Source of the DNA: Sphingorhabdus sp. Alg231-15
Lineage (GTDB): Bacteria > Pseudomonadota > Alphaproteobacteria > Sphingomonadales > Sphingomonadaceae
Length of the DNA stretch: 64,000 nt
Direction: 5' to 3'
NCBI RefSeq assembly: GCF_900149705.1
Contig: NZ_LT703001.1
Coordinates: 3,156,001 to 3,220,000, forward strand
Part shown: piece after piece, positions 63,744 to 64,000 of the stretch
How positions within the stretch are numbered: the stretch's first letter is position 1
How the letters are laid out: every line of letters begins with the position of its first letter
Notes under the pieces: generated by a model
Told to the model about the DNA's origin: nothing
The model's database searches: none
The model's input: only the letters and a program-made list of their open reading frames with translations
Translations under genes and position numbers: made by a program

Positions 63744-64000
63744 GTGGCCAGTGCGACCATAATCCTAGAAAAACTGATTGCCCCGCTTCAAAGGCTGATG
63801 GATCAGGTCAAGGCACGCAGGACGCCTTTGACTTTGGTGCTTTGCGTAATTTTTATGGTGGGCTTGGTTTGGGCCTTCGATAGACTCGATATCGCGCTCA
63901 ACGAGCTAAACATTTTTCCTGCTCTGGCAATTTTCGGGCTGATGGGACCGCTTGCGCTTGTCTACGGCGCCGTTGGCTTAATGCTGTTGGCGAAGGTCGC
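63744..64000 (+). CDS. Membrane protein, 3' partial
   Basis: A GTG at 63744, ten bases after AAGGAG, opens a frame that runs to the right edge. The visible 85 residues start VASATIILEKLIAPLQRL, with hydrophobic segments TLVLCVIFMVGLVWAF and FPALAIFGLMGPLALVYGAVGLMLLA. It starts 3 bases after the GT2 stop, so the two are probably co-translated. GT2 genes of this kind are often paired with flippase or polyprenol-linked glycan transport proteins, but too little is present to name it. Confidence 0.75.
   Translation, partial: MASATIILEKLIAPLQRLMDQVKARRTPLTLVLCVIFMVGLVWAFDRLDIALNELNIFPALAIFGLMGPLALVYGAVGLMLLAKV

Noticed and set aside
1-64000. CRISPR arrays, rRNA operons, insertion sequences, integrases or prophage genes
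   Set aside because: I looked for regularly spaced repeats, transposase and integrase motifs and conserved rRNA stretches and saw none. The M15 peptidase and XRE/S24-like regulator alone are not enough to call phage.

Overview
The window is chromosomal DNA of an alphaproteobacterium, most likely a marine or aquatic member of the Sphingomonadales (Parasphingorhabdus/Sphingopyxis-like; this is inference from gene content). The evidence is a GC content in the mid-50s by eye, a yajC-secD-secF-Mth938 block, a GAAC-N7-GAAC SOS box before uvrA, a TonB-receptor sugar locus carrying tryptophan-halogenase-type flavoenzymes, a DUF6456 protein, a coniferyl-aldehyde dehydrogenase and a glutathione-dependent formaldehyde pathway. 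There is no rRNA, prophage, transposase or CRISPR array. One tRNA-Pro(GGG) is present.

Layout. 1-6.4 kb: the end of a membrane sulfatase-fold transferase, a serine beta-lactamase-like hydrolase, SOS-controlled uvrA, a small secreted protein and an M15 peptidase. 6.4-10.7 kb: small accessory genes (dodecin, DUF4345, a DUF3592 gene with no normal start codon, GFA-fold, ABM-fold, an active-looking diguanylate cyclase, a methyltransferase), with copies of a short hairpin repeat in the gaps. 10.96-16.6 kb: a complete tripartite RND efflux operon (permease-adaptor-outer membrane factor). 16.7-22.6 kb: a sulfide/persulfide island. Its leftward operon encodes persulfide dioxygenase, two half-size YeeE/YedE proteins, type II SQR and a SulP transporter. 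It is divergent from a peroxiredoxin-ArsR repressor pair, with two abutting palindromes between. 22.7-29 kb: a PNPOx-like protein, a zinc alcohol dehydrogenase and an ABC/HlyD export operon.

29-43.4 kb: an alpha-glucan (maltodextrin/starch) utilisation locus. Leftward, in order, lie a TonB-dependent receptor, a flavin halogenase, a GH13 lipoprotein amylase, a GH13 alpha-glucosidase, a GH97 alpha-glucosidase and a second flavin halogenase. Rightward lie a LacI regulator and an MFS sugar transporter. Two ATACGTAT palindromes, one before each transcription unit, look like the LacI operator. The pathway would be outer-membrane uptake, surface or periplasmic hydrolysis, then inner-membrane uptake. 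What the two halogenases do inside it is unknown.

43.4-64 kb: aldo/keto reductase, tRNA-Pro, the Sec accessory operon, a GT4 glycosyltransferase, a divergent regulator/DUF6456 pair, a formaldehyde-detoxification operon (class III ADH, VOC protein, S-formylglutathione hydrolase, acyl-CoA dehydrogenase), a cytochrome c'/b561 pair, gamma-glutamyltransferase, a DEAD-box helicase with a TTG start, a leftward run of CoA-linked catabolic genes (HpcH/CitE, coniferyl aldehyde dehydrogenase, CaiB), and a GT2 glycosyltransferase followed by a membrane protein cut by the right edge.

No wholly new system is obvious. The best candidates for new biology are the paired halogenases of the glucan locus, the sulfide island whose ArsR repressor keeps only one cysteine, and the VOC protein translationally coupled into the formaldehyde pathway. 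All functional calls come from reading motifs by eye; no database search was run.
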